Of a DNA stretch of 64,000 nucleotides, positions 29,182 through 39,198 are shown one piece after another. The stretch comes from Fodinicola feengrottensis. Its GTDB lineage: Bacteria; Actinomycetota; Actinomycetes; Mycobacteriales; HKI-0501. The notes beneath the pieces were generated by a model. It was given only the letters and a program-made list of their open reading frames with translations. It ran no database searches and had not been told where the DNA came from. The stretch covers positions 62,001 through 126,000 of the forward strand of contig NZ_WOTO01000008.1 of NCBI RefSeq assembly GCF_010993775.1, written 5' to 3'. Position numbers and translations under genes: made by a program. Numbering within the stretch: the first letter of the stretch is position 1; each line of letters begins with the position of its first letter.

Positions 29182-30608
29182 CTAGCTCCAGAGCAGGAGC
29201 GTCTGCGGGTCGTCCAGGACACGGGCGATGTCGGCCAGGAAGAGCGACCCGAGCTCGCCGTCGATCATCCGGTGGTCGAAGGACAGCGACAGCTGCATGA
29301 CCTGCCGCGCCTTCACCTCGCCGTCGTGCACCCACGGCATCAGCTTGACCGCGCCGATCGCGAGGATCGCCGCCTCGCCCGGGTTGATGATCGGCGTACC
29401 AGCGTCCACGCCGAACACGCCGACATTGCTGATCGTGATCGACCCACCGGCCATCTCCGCCGGCGGGTGTCCGGCCTTCCTTGGCGACCGCGACCAGCCT
29501 GTTCAGCGCCGCGCACAGCTCGGGCAGTGTCATCGCGTCGGCGTCCTTGACGTTCGGCACGATCAGCCCGCGCGGAGTAGCCGCCGCGATCCCGAGGTTC
29601 ACGTAGTGCTTGATGACGATCTCGCCGGCGGCCGCGTCGAACACGCCATTGACGTCCGGATGCCGGCGGATCGCCGCGAGCACCGCCCTGGCGACCACCA
29701 GCAGCGGGCTGACCCGCAGCCCGTCGAACTCGCGCGCCTTCTTCAGCCGCTCGACCAGCTCCATCGTGCGGGTCACGTCGACCGCCATGAACTCGGTGAC
29801 GTGTGGGGCGGTGAACGCGCTGCTGACCATCGCCTCCGCGGTCAACTTACGGACGCCCTTGACTGGCCGCCGCTCCTCCCGCGGCCCGACCGCGACCCGT
29901 ACGGCCGCTGGTGGCGCTGGTACGGGAACCGGCTCGGTGGCGACCTCGGCGGCCCGTTGTACGTCGTCCCTGGTCACCGTGCCGTGCGGTCCGGTGGCCC
30001 GGATAGTGGCGAGGTCGACGCCGAGGTCACGGGCGAGCCGTCGTACGGGCGGCTTGGCTCGTACCGGCGCGCTCGCGGCCGCGGCGGCTCGTTCGAAGGC
30101 CCGGCCGACCTCCAGCCCGCCGTGCCGAACAGGCTTGGCGACCGAGTCCGGAATGGTGGGGAGCAGCGGCAGCTCCGGCCCGTCCACCGGCACCTGCGGT
30201 GCCGCTTGCTTGCGCGGCCGGCGGCTGGCGCTGACCGCCTTCGGCCCATAGCCGACCAGCAGAGCGGTTTTGCCCTCGTCCGGGTCGTCACCGTTCTTCG
30301 CGGCCGGAGCGGCCGTCGGTGCGGCCGTCGCGCGCGGCCGACACCTCGGCCGACGCAGTGCCGGGCTCGGTCTCGATCCGGATGATCGTGGAACCGACAT
30401 CCACCGTCGTACCCGGCTCGAACATCACCTCGGCGACCACGCCCGCATACGGCGACGGGATCTCGACCGCCGCCTTCGCGGTCTCCACCTCGACGATCGG
30501 CTGGTTGAGCACGATCGTCTCGCCGGGCTTGACCAGCCACTGCAGGATCTCGCCCTCGGTCAGGCCTTCGCCCAGGTCGGGAAGCTTGAATTCTTTCACG
30601 CTCGACAA
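29182..30608 (-). CDS. 2-oxoacid dehydrogenase E2 (dihydrolipoyl acyltransferase), two indels
   Basis: About 475 residues. The lipoyl domain (FKLPDLGEGLTEGEI, lipoyl Lys in EVETAKAAVE), a peripheral-subunit-binding domain (PPVRRLARDLGVDLATIRATG) and the catalytic domain (NLGIAAATPRGLIVPNV, then LSFDHRMIDGE with the active-site His) are in the usual order. Frame changes lie near 30320, after the lipoyl domain, and near 29460, before AGGSITISNVG. GTG 30599 is in frame, but TTG 30608 is six bases after GGAG and is the likelier start. It follows E1beta by ten bases. Branched-chain 2-oxoacids are the probable substrates; no E3 gene is adjacent. Confidence 0.9.
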
Positions 30609-30618
30609 ATCAGGCTCC

Positions 30619-31608
30619 TCAATGCGCCAAGCAGCGGTCGACGGCATCCAGCACCCGGTCCAGGTCGGGCAGGTAGTGCTCTTCGACCCGGGCCGGCGGG
30701 TACGGGGTGTCGAAGCCGGTGGCTCGCAGGACCGGCGCTTCCAGCGAGTAGAAGCACTCCTCCTGTACGCGGGCGGCCAGCTCGGAACCGAGGCCGAGCG
30801 TGCCGGGAGCCTCGTGCACCACGACCATCCGGCCGGTTTTGCGTACCGAGGTGAAGATCGGGTCCATGTCCAGCGGCGACAGCGACCGCAGGTCGATGAC
30901 CTCCAGCGACGGACCACTCTCGCTGGCTGCGGCCGCAGCGGCGTCCATAGCGACCCGGACCATCGGCCCGTACGCGACAACCGTGCAGTCGGTGCCCTCA
31001 CGCAGCACCCGGGACGCGTGCAACGGGAAGGCACCCTCGACCGAGATTTCCGGGTCGACTTCGCCCTTCTCGTGATAGCGCCGCTTGGGCTCCAGGAAGA
31101 TCACCGGGTCGTCGGACGCGATGGCCTGCCGAATCATCACGTTGGCCTCGGCCGGGCTCGAACAGGCGACCACCTTCAAGCCCGCGGTGTGCGCGAAATA
31201 CGCCTCCGGGGACTCGCTGTGGTGTTCCACCGCTCCAATGCCACCGCCGAACGGCAGCCGGATGGTGACCGGCAGGGTCAGCCGGCCGGCCGAGCGGTAG
31301 TGCATCTTGGCCAGCTGCGACACGATCTGGTCGTACGCGGGATAGACGAAGCCGTCGAACTGGATCTCACAGACCGGCCGGTAGCCGCGCAGCGCCAGGC
31401 CGATGGCGGTGCCGATAATCCCGGACTCGGCCAGTGGGGTGTCGATCACCCGGTCCTCACCGAAGTCCTTCTGCAGACCGTCGGTGACCCGGAAGACGCC
31501 ACCGAGACGGCCGATGTCCTCGCCCATCAGGATGACCTTCGGGTCGTCTTCCATGGCCGTACGCAGGCCGGCGTTTATCGCTTTCCCCAGCGTCATCGTG
31601 CGGGTCAT
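30619..31608 (-). CDS. 2-oxoacid dehydrogenase E1 beta subunit
   Basis: Intact 329-residue subunit with KVILMGEDIGRLGGVFRVTDGL, the ThDP-contacting DTPLAESGIIGTAIGLALRG, HHSESPEAYFAHTAGLKVV and FLEPKRRYHEKG, the last typical of branched-chain rather than pyruvate E1beta. It forms an alpha2beta2 E1 with the upstream gene product, decarboxylates the 2-oxoacid and passes the acyl group to E2. It overlaps the E1alpha stop by four bases (ATGA), so the two are coupled. Confidence 0.93.
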   Translation of the reverse strand: MTRTMTLGKAINAGLRTAMEDDPKVILMGEDIGRLGGVFRVTDGLQKDFGEDRVIDTPLAESGIIGTAIGLALRGYRPVCEIQFDGFVYPAYDQIVSQLAKMHYRSAGRLTLPVTIRLPFGGGIGAVEHHSESPEAYFAHTAGLKVVACSSPAEANVMIRQAIASDDPVIFLEPKRRYHEKGEVDPEISVEGAFPLHASRVLREGTDCTVVAYGPMVRVAMDAAAAAASESGPSLEVIDLRSLSPLDMDPIFTSVRKTGRMVVVHEAPGTLGLGSELAARVQEECFYSLEAPVLRATGFDTPYPPARVEEHYLPDLDRVLDAVDRCLAH

Positions 31609-32734
31609 CGGTGTCCTCCAGCCGGTGCGTCGGCGAAGCTGTCCAGGTAGCGGGTGAAGGTGGCGCGCTGCGCGTCCAGCTCCGGCGAACCGTGCGGGTA
31701 GACGTGGTCGAAGATGCTGTCCGGCGCCGGCTCTGGCATCGACAGGCAGTCCGCGCGCAGCTTGGCGGCGAGCGCGTCGGCGTCGGCCTTGACCGAGTCG
31801 AAGTAGTCGTTGTCGGCGACCTGTTGGCGGATCAGGAACGACTTCATCCGGGCGATCGGGTCCTTCAGCTTCCAGGACTCCACCTCGCTCGCGATCCGGT
31901 ATTTGGTCGGGTCGTCGTTGGTGGTGTGAGCGCCCATCCGGTACGTGTACGCCTCGATCAGGCTCGGTCCCTCGCCACCGCGGGCCTTGTTCAGTGCGTC
32001 CTGGGTGACCGCGTACGTGGCGAGCACGTCGTTGCCGTCCACCCGTACGCCCGGGAAGCCGAACCCGCTGGCCCGCTGGTAGAGCGGCACCCGGGTCTGG
32101 CGCTCCAGCGGCTCGGAGATCGCGTACTGGTTGTTCTGGCAGAAGAAGACCACTGGCGCGGTGAAGACACTCGACCAGATGAAGGCCTCGTTCACGTCGC
32201 CCTGACTGGTGGCGCCGTCGCCGAAGTAGACGATCGCGGCCTCGTCCTTGGCCGGGTCGTCACCGCCCACCCGGCCGTCCTTGGCGATGCCCATCGCATA
32301 GCCGGTCGCGTGCAGGGTCTGCGCGCCGATCACGATCGTGTACAGCTGGAAGTTGTGGTCGGCCGGATCCCAGCCGCCCTGGTCGTTGCCCCGGAACGTA
32401 CCGAGGATGCGGACCGGGTCGACGCCGCGGCACCACGCCACGCCGTGCTCGCGGTAGGTCGGGGAAGGCCATGTCCTGCGGCCGTAGAGCCCGACCGGAG
32501 CCGATCTGGGCGGCCTCCTGGCCCAGCAGCGAGGCCCAGATGCCCAGCTCGCCCTGCCGCTGTAAGGCGGTGGCTTCGAAGTCGACCCTGCGGATCAGTT
32601 CCATATCGCGATAGAGGTCGCGATAGTCCTGGTCGGTGAGCTGCAGGTGATAGTCCGGATGCTCGACTCGCTCACCCTCCGGGGTGAGCAGTTGCACGAG
32701 CCGGGGATCGCCCCCCCCCTGACATGCCTGACAT
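31605..32734 (-). CDS. 2-oxoacid dehydrogenase E1 alpha subunit, indels near the start
   Basis: About 376 residues. The ThDP motif GDGATSQGDVNEAFIWS, then NNQYAISEPLERQT, VDGNDVLATYAV, EAYTYRMGAHTTNDDPTKYR and the phosphorylation-loop-like region identify branched-chain type E1alpha. The N-terminal part (LTDQDYRDLYRDMELIRRVD) is in another frame, joined near 32462. The very start is also shifted: ATG 32734/32725 (after GAGGAGAAGG) leads into a run of nine G (complement of C 32711-32719), and eight G would put MSGMSGGGDPRLVQLLTPEG in frame. First gene of the E1alpha-E1beta-E2 operon. Confidence 0.9.
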
Positions 32735-33122
32735 GCCTTCTCCTCGTCATGAACCGCCCGGCACGGGATCGCCGTACGCGGGTGCGGACCCTTCGGTGCG
32801 CTCGGGGTGAGAACACCGTTTTCGGCGTGTCGCGACCGGGGTTACCGTGCCGCGACAACGCGTGACTGCCTTGTCGCTTACCCTGTTTCCCAGCATGTCA
32901 GACTGAGCTGCGGCTGGTGAGGTAGAGGACACCGGAAACACGTCCCGTGCAGGGACAAGTCGTCATCATCCGGGGGAGGTGGCCTCGGCCGATCGGACGG
33001 TGCGTTCGAATCGTTCGCGCGGTGCCGGACTCGCGAAACAGTCCGTACGGTCAGTTTTGTATGCAGGCGAAGGCGCGCCGACTGCCGTTCCCACGGCAGC
33101 TGAACGCGGCTGGAGGGGGCTG
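32735..33122. other. Divergent intergenic region between the dehydrogenase operon and the Pro-rich gene
   Basis: 388 bases without a credible gene. Inverted repeats are TGTCGCG (32828-32834)/CGCGACA (32851-32857), CGACAA (32853-32858)/TTGTCG (32871-32876), which share bases and could be alternative operators, and TTCGCG (33014-33019)/CGCGAA (33032-33037). Promoters for both flanking genes must lie here, but no -35/-10 pair is convincing. GGAGGGGG at 33112-33119 is the ribosome-binding site of the next gene. Confidence 0.5.
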
Positions 33123-34312
33123 ATGTCGTGGCGGGGACAGCGGATCGGCTGACGCCGCGCCCCATCCGTCGCGGCCCGTTGGCCGGACGTGGGCCGCTCG
33201 CGGGCATCGCCGGGCTGTCGGCGATCGCGACCGGCGCGAGCGCCGTCCTGATCGGCCTCGGCACTTCGCAGCTGAACTTCCCGCTCGTCTCCAGTACCCC
33301 CGTGGGTGAGCGCCGCCGGCGGCGACTCGGTGCCAGCCGCGCCGCCCGGCACCGGCCCAGGTGGGTCGGGCGGGACCAGTGGCACCGGCAGCCAGCCGGG
33401 CCGTCCCGGAGTGCCCGGTGGCCAGACCGGCATCGTCATCATCAACCCGATCGGTCCGCGGCCCGGCGGTCCCGGCGCCGGACCGGTGCCACCCGGTGGC
33501 CCGGCCAACCAGCCGCCGGTCGCCCAGGTGCCCGGCCGTGGAGTGCCGACCGGCGACTGGCCGTCGTCGCCGAGCTTCCCCGTCCCGCCCGGTGACAACG
33601 GCTTCGACATCGATCTCGGCTTCATCAAGATCCACATTCCGGTGCCGTTCGCCCAGCCCGCCAGCCGTACGACCAACGCCAGTCCGCAACTGGCCAGGCC
33701 CGCCACCGACCCGGCGCTGACGCCGGCACTGGACCCGTCGCTTGACCCCGCTGTCGATCCTTCGCTTGACCCGGCGGCTGGGCCGTTGCCGTATCCGGTG
33801 GTCCTGCCGTCCAACGCCTGCGACCAGCCGCCCATCCCGGCCCAACGGCCGGGCTCCGACGGGCCGACGCCGGACCCCAGTGGCTCCCCGACCGGTTCAC
33901 CGAGCGCGACGCTGCCCGGTGGCGTCCGATCGCCTGGGTCGGGCCCGCTGCCGACCGGCGCCCCGATCCGTACGCCGGCCGGCACCGCAAGCCGGTCGAC
34001 GGCCGGCACCGCACGCCGGACCAGCCGCCGTCGATCTCCTTCGGGCAGCCGACCCCGCCAACTGGTTCCTGGGGCACGCCACCAACCACTGGGACCGGCT
34101 CCACCACCCCGCCGCCGGCGGACCCGCCGCCGAGCCCGCCCTCGGGTGGCTCCACCGATCCGAACGGTTCCAGCACCCCGCCGGCCGGTGGCTCGGGCGG
34201 CTCAGGTTCGTCGGACCCGAGCCCGTCCGGCACTTCTGGTTCGGGCGACTCGGGTGCTGGCTCCGGCGATTCCGGCGGCAACACGCCCGCCCCACCCAGC
34301 TCCGGCTCGTAA
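33123..34312 (+). CDS. Pro/Gly/Ser-rich exported or membrane-anchored protein, two to three indels
   Basis: About 395 residues, low complexity. An Arg-rich start (RPIRRGPLAGRGPLAGIAG) runs into a hydrophobic segment (LSAIATGASAVLIGLG) that may be a signal anchor; the rest is rich in Pro/Gly/Ser, with a short ordered part (NGFDIDLGFIKIHIPVPFAQ) and the repeat DPALTPALDPSLDPAVDPSL. The C-terminal tail is GSGDSGAGSGDSGG. Frame changes lie near 33300 and 34030. ATG 33123 is six bases after GGAGG but its frame closes after nine codons; GTG 33128 stays open, so the start is unsettled. No family recognised; probably wall-associated. Confidence 0.6.
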
Positions 34313-34338
34313 CCCGCGGCGGCTCGTACGCTGCCGCC

Positions 34339-34951
34339 GTGAACGCGTCTCTCATCTTGGAACTGGTCGGCATCTTCGCCTTCGCGCTGTCCGGCGCGTC
34401 GCTGGCCGTCGAACGGGACTTCGACCTGGTCGGGATGGCCGTCCTCGCCGAGACCACCGCGTTGGGCGGTGGGGTGCTGCGGGCGGGACGTACTGCTGGG
34501 CACCACCCCCGCCGCCTTCTCCCAGCCGGCGTACCTCGTGACACCGCTCGTCGCGACCGCGGTGGTCTTCGTCTGGCACCGCCGACTCGAACGGGTCGCA
34601 CGGTTCGTACTGGTGGTCGACGCCGCCGGAGTCGGCCTTTTCTGCGTGGTGGGCACCCAAAAGGCGCTGCTGTTCGGGCTGGCCGGGCTGCCGGCAGTGA
34701 TCCTCGGCGCCACCAGCGCGGTCGGCGGTGGCGTACTCCGCGACCTGCTGGCCCGGCAGGACCCGACCGTACTGCGCAAGGACAGCCAGATGTACGCCAT
34801 CCCGGCCCTGCTCGGCGCCACTGTCATCGCCCTCGGCCAGTGGGCGCGAATCGACACTCCCACCCTCGCCGTCGGCGCCGCCGCGGTCACCTTCGCCCTG
34901 CGAATGCTCGCCCTGCGCTACAACTGGCGCGCCCCACACCCCCGGCGCTGA
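34339..34951 (+). CDS. TRIC-type (UPF0126) membrane channel protein, one indel
   Basis: About 205 residues, seven hydrophobic helices in two homologous halves. Each half carries the UPF0126 motif GGGVLRD: first in ALAETTALGGGVLR, again in GATSAVGGGVLRDLLARQ. Bacterial members are trimeric cation (potassium) channels related to TRIC. The first motif is broken near 34490, where CTGCGGGCGGGACG has four extra bases compared with the expected CTGCGGGACG. GTG 34339 gives MNASLILELVGIFAFALSGA. It lies 26 bases after the Pro-rich gene and is probably cotranscribed. Confidence 0.86.
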
Positions 34952-34980
34952 CCCGAATTCACGTTTGCGGGCTTTACCCA

Positions 34981-35044
34981 GTGCGGCGCGAAAATGTCAG
35001 CCCCACCGGGAAGACTCGAATTCGGGGGCGGCATTTTCGGAAAT
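34981..35044. repeat. Solo element end with imperfect hairpin
   Basis: GTGCGGCGCGAAAATGTC (34981-34998) is identical to the first 18 bases of the element copy at 35166. It is not followed by that element's interior. Instead CGAAAATGTCAGCCCC pairs imperfectly with GGGGGCGGCATTTTCG (35024-35039). It looks like a truncated or related element. Confidence 0.6.
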
Positions 35045-35165
35045 CGCTGGGCCTGCTGACGGAGAAGTCGCCGAACGCCACCGAAATCAGATCACTCGAC
35101 GCCCCCGCGGCACGCGGTGTCATTCTCGGAACGAGACCGATTCAGTGCCACTCCCCAAAACCCAG

Positions 35166-35344
35166 GTGCGGCGCGAAAATGTCGTACGTGTCTGTTTTTC
35201 TTTCCCCCTCCCTTTGAACGGGCGGGGGGTGGGTCGAGAGGTGGACCTTAATTTTTAGTTGAACATTGGTCCTCAAACCCACCCCCCACCCGTCACTGGG
35301 TGGGGGCAAATCTGCCGGAGGGGTACGACAGTTTCGCGCCGCAC
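35166..35344. repeat. MITE-like element, copy 2 (179 bp)
   Basis: The terminal inverted repeats 35166-35187 and 35323-35344 match at 21 of 22 positions. The interior from CCCCCTCCCTTTGAAC to CACTGGGTGGGGGC is nearly identical to the copy at 25935-26116. The differences are a shorter T tract and different bases just inside the right end (CAAATCTGCCGGAGGG). Confidence 0.85.
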
Positions 35345-35400
35345 CCTAGATAGCAGCCCCGTCGAAGGCGAGTTGGCTCTCGGAGTTCGGTGCTGGTGTT

Positions 35401-35456
35401 GAGTGCGGCACAATGTCCCGCACTCGATGGTGAGTGCGGGACATTGTGCCTCACTC
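35401..35456. repeat. REP-like palindrome, 25-bp arms with one mismatch
   Basis: GGCACAATGTCCCGCACTC (35407-35425) and its exact complement (35432-35450) enclose the six-base loop GATGGT. The outer six bases on each side extend the stem with one mismatch. There is no T-run on either strand. The two genes on either side transcribe toward this spot. Confidence 0.75.
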
Positions 35457-35496
35457 GATGAGCCAGGTTGGTCCAGTGGCACGAAAAGTGCGGCGG

Positions 35497-35549
35497 GTGC
35501 CACCGAAATCGCGTTATTCGACACCTCAGTAGAGCGGTTTTGGTGGCAC
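35497..35549. repeat. Second REP-like hairpin
   Basis: GTGCCACCGAAATCGC (35497-35512) pairs with GCGGTTTTGGTGGCAC (35534-35549) at 14 of 16 positions. A decayed relative of the left arm, CGCCACCGAAATC, lies at about 35077-35089, in the same intergenic block. Confidence 0.6.
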
Positions 35550-35616
35550 TCGGCGAGCGACACCCATTTGGGTGGCACTCACGAGCCGCCGGAAGCGAAT
35601 CCGCCGGGTCGGCGAT

Positions 35617-37277
35617 TTAGCGGCGGGTCAGCACCTGGTACGCGTCCTGGGCGGTGGCGTAAGCGGTGAGCTCCCCGCGGATCGGCCCCACCACGTATTC
35701 GCGGACCGCGGCGACCACGCCCTCGCGAAGTCGCTGGACGACCCGGGCCTGCGCGCGGCGGGCGCCGCTGCGGACCATCGAGCGGGTGATCAGTGCCAAC
35801 AACACGCCGAGCAGCAAACCACCGCCGAGCAGCGCGGCCGGCAGGATCACCCGGAGCATGGCCGGCACCGCCGCCAGCAGGTGCGGCTGGACGGCGTTCA
35901 CGATGAGGTCGGCACCGCCGGCCACCGCGACCAGCGCGAGCAGCCACTGGGCCAGCCACATCGCCCGCCACCAGCCGGGCCGCTGGTCCAGACCCAGGTC
36001 GGTGTCGCTGAGCACTAGATCCAGGGCGGGTTGTACGGCGTCGGCGTGTACGCGGGTGGCGCGCGAAACGGTCGGGTGCCAGGCCGGTGGCATCGTCTCG
36101 GTCAGCCGGTCGGACAGTCCGCGCAGAGCGCCGTCGACCTCGGCCCGGCCGCGCGCGCGCGCGGCACCACGACCCCGCCGCTGGCGCCGGCGCGGCCGTT
36201 GCCGTGTTCACGTTCGGCGGCCGAGCGCGGGTCCGGCCGGAGCCGGCCGACCAGCCGGGCGAAGGTCCAGCCGGTGTAGCGGCCGGCCCGCCACAGGTAG
36301 CTGCCGTGCACCTCCTCGGCCAGTGCCGGGATGCCGGCGGCCTGCGCGAGGTCGTCCACGATCGCGTTCTGGTTCGCCCGGTCGACCTCTTCCGGCACGG
36401 GCGGGCCGGACAGTGACGCGAGCGCCACCGACACCCGGTCCAGGTCGGCGGAGATCCGGTCCACCGCGGTCCGCCGTTCGGCGATCGCAGCGGCGAAGAG
36501 CTTGCGTACGTCGTCCAGGCCAGCGCCGGTACGAGCGGACACCGGCAGCAGCGCGACCTCGCCCAGCCCGTCCTCATGCAGCAGCCGGCGTACGTCCTGA
36601 AGACAAGCGCCAACGTCCGCCGGCTCCAGCGTGTCGACCTGGTTCAGCAGCACGACGGTGGCTTGTTCGTGGTTCGCCATCTCCCGCAGGTAACGCTGGT
36701 GGATTGCGGCATCGGCGTATTTCTGCGGATCCAGCACCCAGACCAGCAGGTCGACCAGGCCAATCATCCGGTCCACCTCGAGGCGGTGGGTCACGTTGGT
36801 CGAGTCGTGGTCGGGCAGGTCAAGCAGCACCAGCCCGCGCAGCTCGGCCTGCTCGTCGCCGTCCAGCACGGACTCCCGGACCACCTGGTTGCGCGCCGCG
36901 ATGGAGAGCCAGTCGAGCAGCTCTTTGGCGCCATCGGGTCCCCAGATGCAGGCGTGCGGCAGCGAGGTGGAGGTGGTCGGCCGGCGCACGCCGACGGCCG
37001 ACAGCTCCAGCCCGCTCAGCGCGTTGAACAGCGACGACTTGCCGCTCCCGGTGGCGCCGACCAACGCGACCACGGTGTGCATGGTGGACAGCCCGAGCCG
37101 CTCACCGGAACGCTCCAGCAGCCGGTGGCCGGGCGCGAGGAAGGTGTCGTCGACCCGGTCGGCGCCCGACTCCAGCAGCCGGCGCAGCGCGTCCAGCCGG
37201 TTGGACACGGTCGCCAGACGCTGCGCGGACTCCCGCTCCAGCGCCCCGTTCAGCTCGGGCGATTCGGTCACTGTCAC
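35617..37277 (-). CDS. Dynamin-like GTPase with two C-terminal membrane helices (DynB-like), one indel
   Basis: About 553 residues. G1 GATGSGKSS (about 74-82), G3 DLPDHDS and G4 NQVD are clear; the helical part follows, and two membrane helices (WLAQWLLALVAVAGGADLIV and LPAALLGGGLLLGVLLALIT) lie near the end. One frame change near 36100. GTG 37277 overlaps the stop of the upstream GTPase gene (GTGACA), so both are translated together. Paired GTPases of this type (DynA/DynB) support the sporulation septum in Streptomyces, DynB having membrane segments; I infer membrane remodelling or division here. The identification as DynB is by architecture only. Confidence 0.72.
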
Positions 37278-39198
37278 GTCCGGGTCCGTACTGATCGCGG
37301 ATTCGTCGGCGGCTCCCGGCGGGCCGGCGCGGCGGCATGCCGCTGCGACCAGTGGTCCCGAGAGGCGGCCCGGCTCGGCCGGGGCCGGTCCCGGCCGCCG
37401 GCCGCGATCCGCGCCTCGTCCACCCCGGCGGCCGCCCCGCAGCCGCTCGCCGGTCCGCTCGCCGACACCCGCTTCGGTCAGCCGCGCCTCGTACCGGCGC
37501 CGCTCGCCCTCCATAAGAGCACCGACACTCTGCAACAAGGCGGACCTGGCACGGCTCGCCAGCCGACGCGCGTCCGCGTCTTCGAAAGTCCGTCTTACGG
37601 CTGAGACCAGCTCCTGCGAGGCCGAGGCGTTCGAGCGTCGGTGCGATTCCGGCAACCCGTCGACCAGCTGACCGACCGGCAACACGGCGGCCGTCATCAC
37701 CACCAGGGCAGCGGCTGAGGATGCGTACGCGGTGGACTTGGCCGCACCCTTGCCGCCAGACACCACGGTCTGATCAAGCACGGTCTGCTGCCATTCGGTG
37801 ACTACCTGCCGGGCCATCGCGCCGAACCCACTGGACGCCCTGGCCAGGCCCGGGCCGCTGGCCAGCAGCGCGGCACCGGCGGGTCGGGAGCTCCACCGCT
37901 GCGACGCCGCCTCGGCGGCGTGCTCGGCGGCCTGTTCCAGTGCCGCGGTCAGTGCGCCGGCGATCGCCCGGCTGAGCCCCTGGCCGGGCAGCGAACGACC
38001 GGACAACGCGGCCGCCAGCTGATTGCGGAAGCGGCCGTCGCGGGCCCGGATCGTACGGGCCAGCTCGCCGGTGCTGACGAACTCCTGCCAGCGGGCCAGC
38101 ACCTCGCCGTGCAGGATGTCGCCGCCCTCAATGGTCCGGGAGAGCTGCTCGGACTCGCGCGCGTACGCGCCGTTGATGTCTTCTCGCAGGTCCTGCGCCG
38201 CCGCGTCCTGCGCCACGGCGTGCCGGACCAGCGCAGTGGCCCGCGGCCGCAGGCTGGCGAGTGCGCCGTCCAGGGTCTTGGTCGAGATCGCCGTCCACTG
38301 CTCACCGTCGGAGGCGAGCTCAGCCAGCCAGGCCTTGACCGGCGCCACCGCCTCGGCCGGCAGCAGCCGCTCCGCCAGCGCGCGCGCTGTGCGGCACGAC
38401 CAGCAGCGGAGCGTTGCCGAGGCCTTCCTTGCGGAGCATCTGGCTCAGGTGCTGCTCGATCTCCTCGGCGCCGACCGGCAGCCGGTCCAGGACGACCGCC
38501 ACGCTGGTGCCGCGCGACTCTGCCGTACGCAACGCGTCCCACGGCACCGCGTCGGCATACCGACTGGAGGTGGTGACGAAGATCCACAGGTCGGCGGCGG
38601 CCAGCAGCTCACCGGCCAGATCCCGGTTGGCGTCCACCACCGAGTCCAGGTCGGGCGCGTCCAGCAGCAGCAGCGCGATCCCCGGCGTCAGCGCGGCGGA
38701 CGTGACGACCGCCAGCTGGGAGACCTCCTGGCGGTCCTGCCGGGTCGGGTCGGCGATCCGGCGCAGCCGGGGCAGGATCCGGTCATCGGAGAACCAGCGC
38801 ACGTCGTCGGGATGGCAGACCAGCACCGGCGACCGAGTGGTCGGGCGCAGCACTCCGGCCGGGCTGAGCTGCTTGCCGGCCAGGCTGTTCACCAGCGTCG
38901 ACTTGCCGGACCCGGTGGAACCGCCGACCACCGCGAGCAGTGGCGCGTCGGCTCGCTGCAACAACCGCGGCAGCAGGTAGTCCTCGGCCTGGTTGATCAG
39001 CGCCGTACGCCCCTTGCGCGCCGCTGGCGCACCGGGCAGGTCAAGCGGGAACCGGGTGCTGGTGACGACGCGTAGGAGCTGCTCGACGGTCTCGAGCAGC
39101 TTCGAGGCCCCGGCGACCGGGGTAGTGCGGTCGGACAGCACCCCTCCAGCCTGCCTCGCGCCTGCCCACGACACAATCTGCCTCTCCGGCTTGCGCAT
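37274..39198 (-). CDS. Dynamin-like GTPase (DynA-like), two indels
   Basis: About 640 residues. G1 GGSTGSGKST (about 92-101), G2 region GVLRPTTRSPVLV, G3 DAPDLDS and G4-like LDRL in the N-terminal G domain; a long helical region follows, with a hydrophobic hairpin (AAALVVMTAAVLPVG). Frame changes lie near 38370 and near 37425. With the second corrected, the protein ends REPPTNPRSVRTRT at TGA 37274, exactly where the next GTPase gene starts. The start is uncertain: ATG 39198, or GTG 39141, which GGAGGG abuts. Partner of the downstream membrane GTPase. Confidence 0.72.

Noticed and set aside
32878-33264. An open frame on the minus strand in the divergent region before the Pro-rich gene.
   Set aside because: Its composition is Arg/Pro-rich, it overlaps the start of the Pro-rich gene, and it lacks a ribosome-binding site and recognisable domains.
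35401-35456. The long palindrome as an intrinsic terminator.
   Set aside because: There is no T-run on either side and the arms are far longer than needed. A REP-type repeat fits better, though it may still slow transcription.
36102-38348. A single 748-residue open frame joining two GTPase modules.
   Set aside because: The neighbouring frame ends the first protein at 37274 with a GTGA overlap to the second. The fusion arises from one missing base in a GC-rich stretch near 37425.
36087-38576. Long open frames on the plus strand opposite the GTPase genes, and many others opposite real genes.
   Set aside because: They are antisense shadows caused by high third-position GC. They are rich in Arg/Pro/Gly and match no family.
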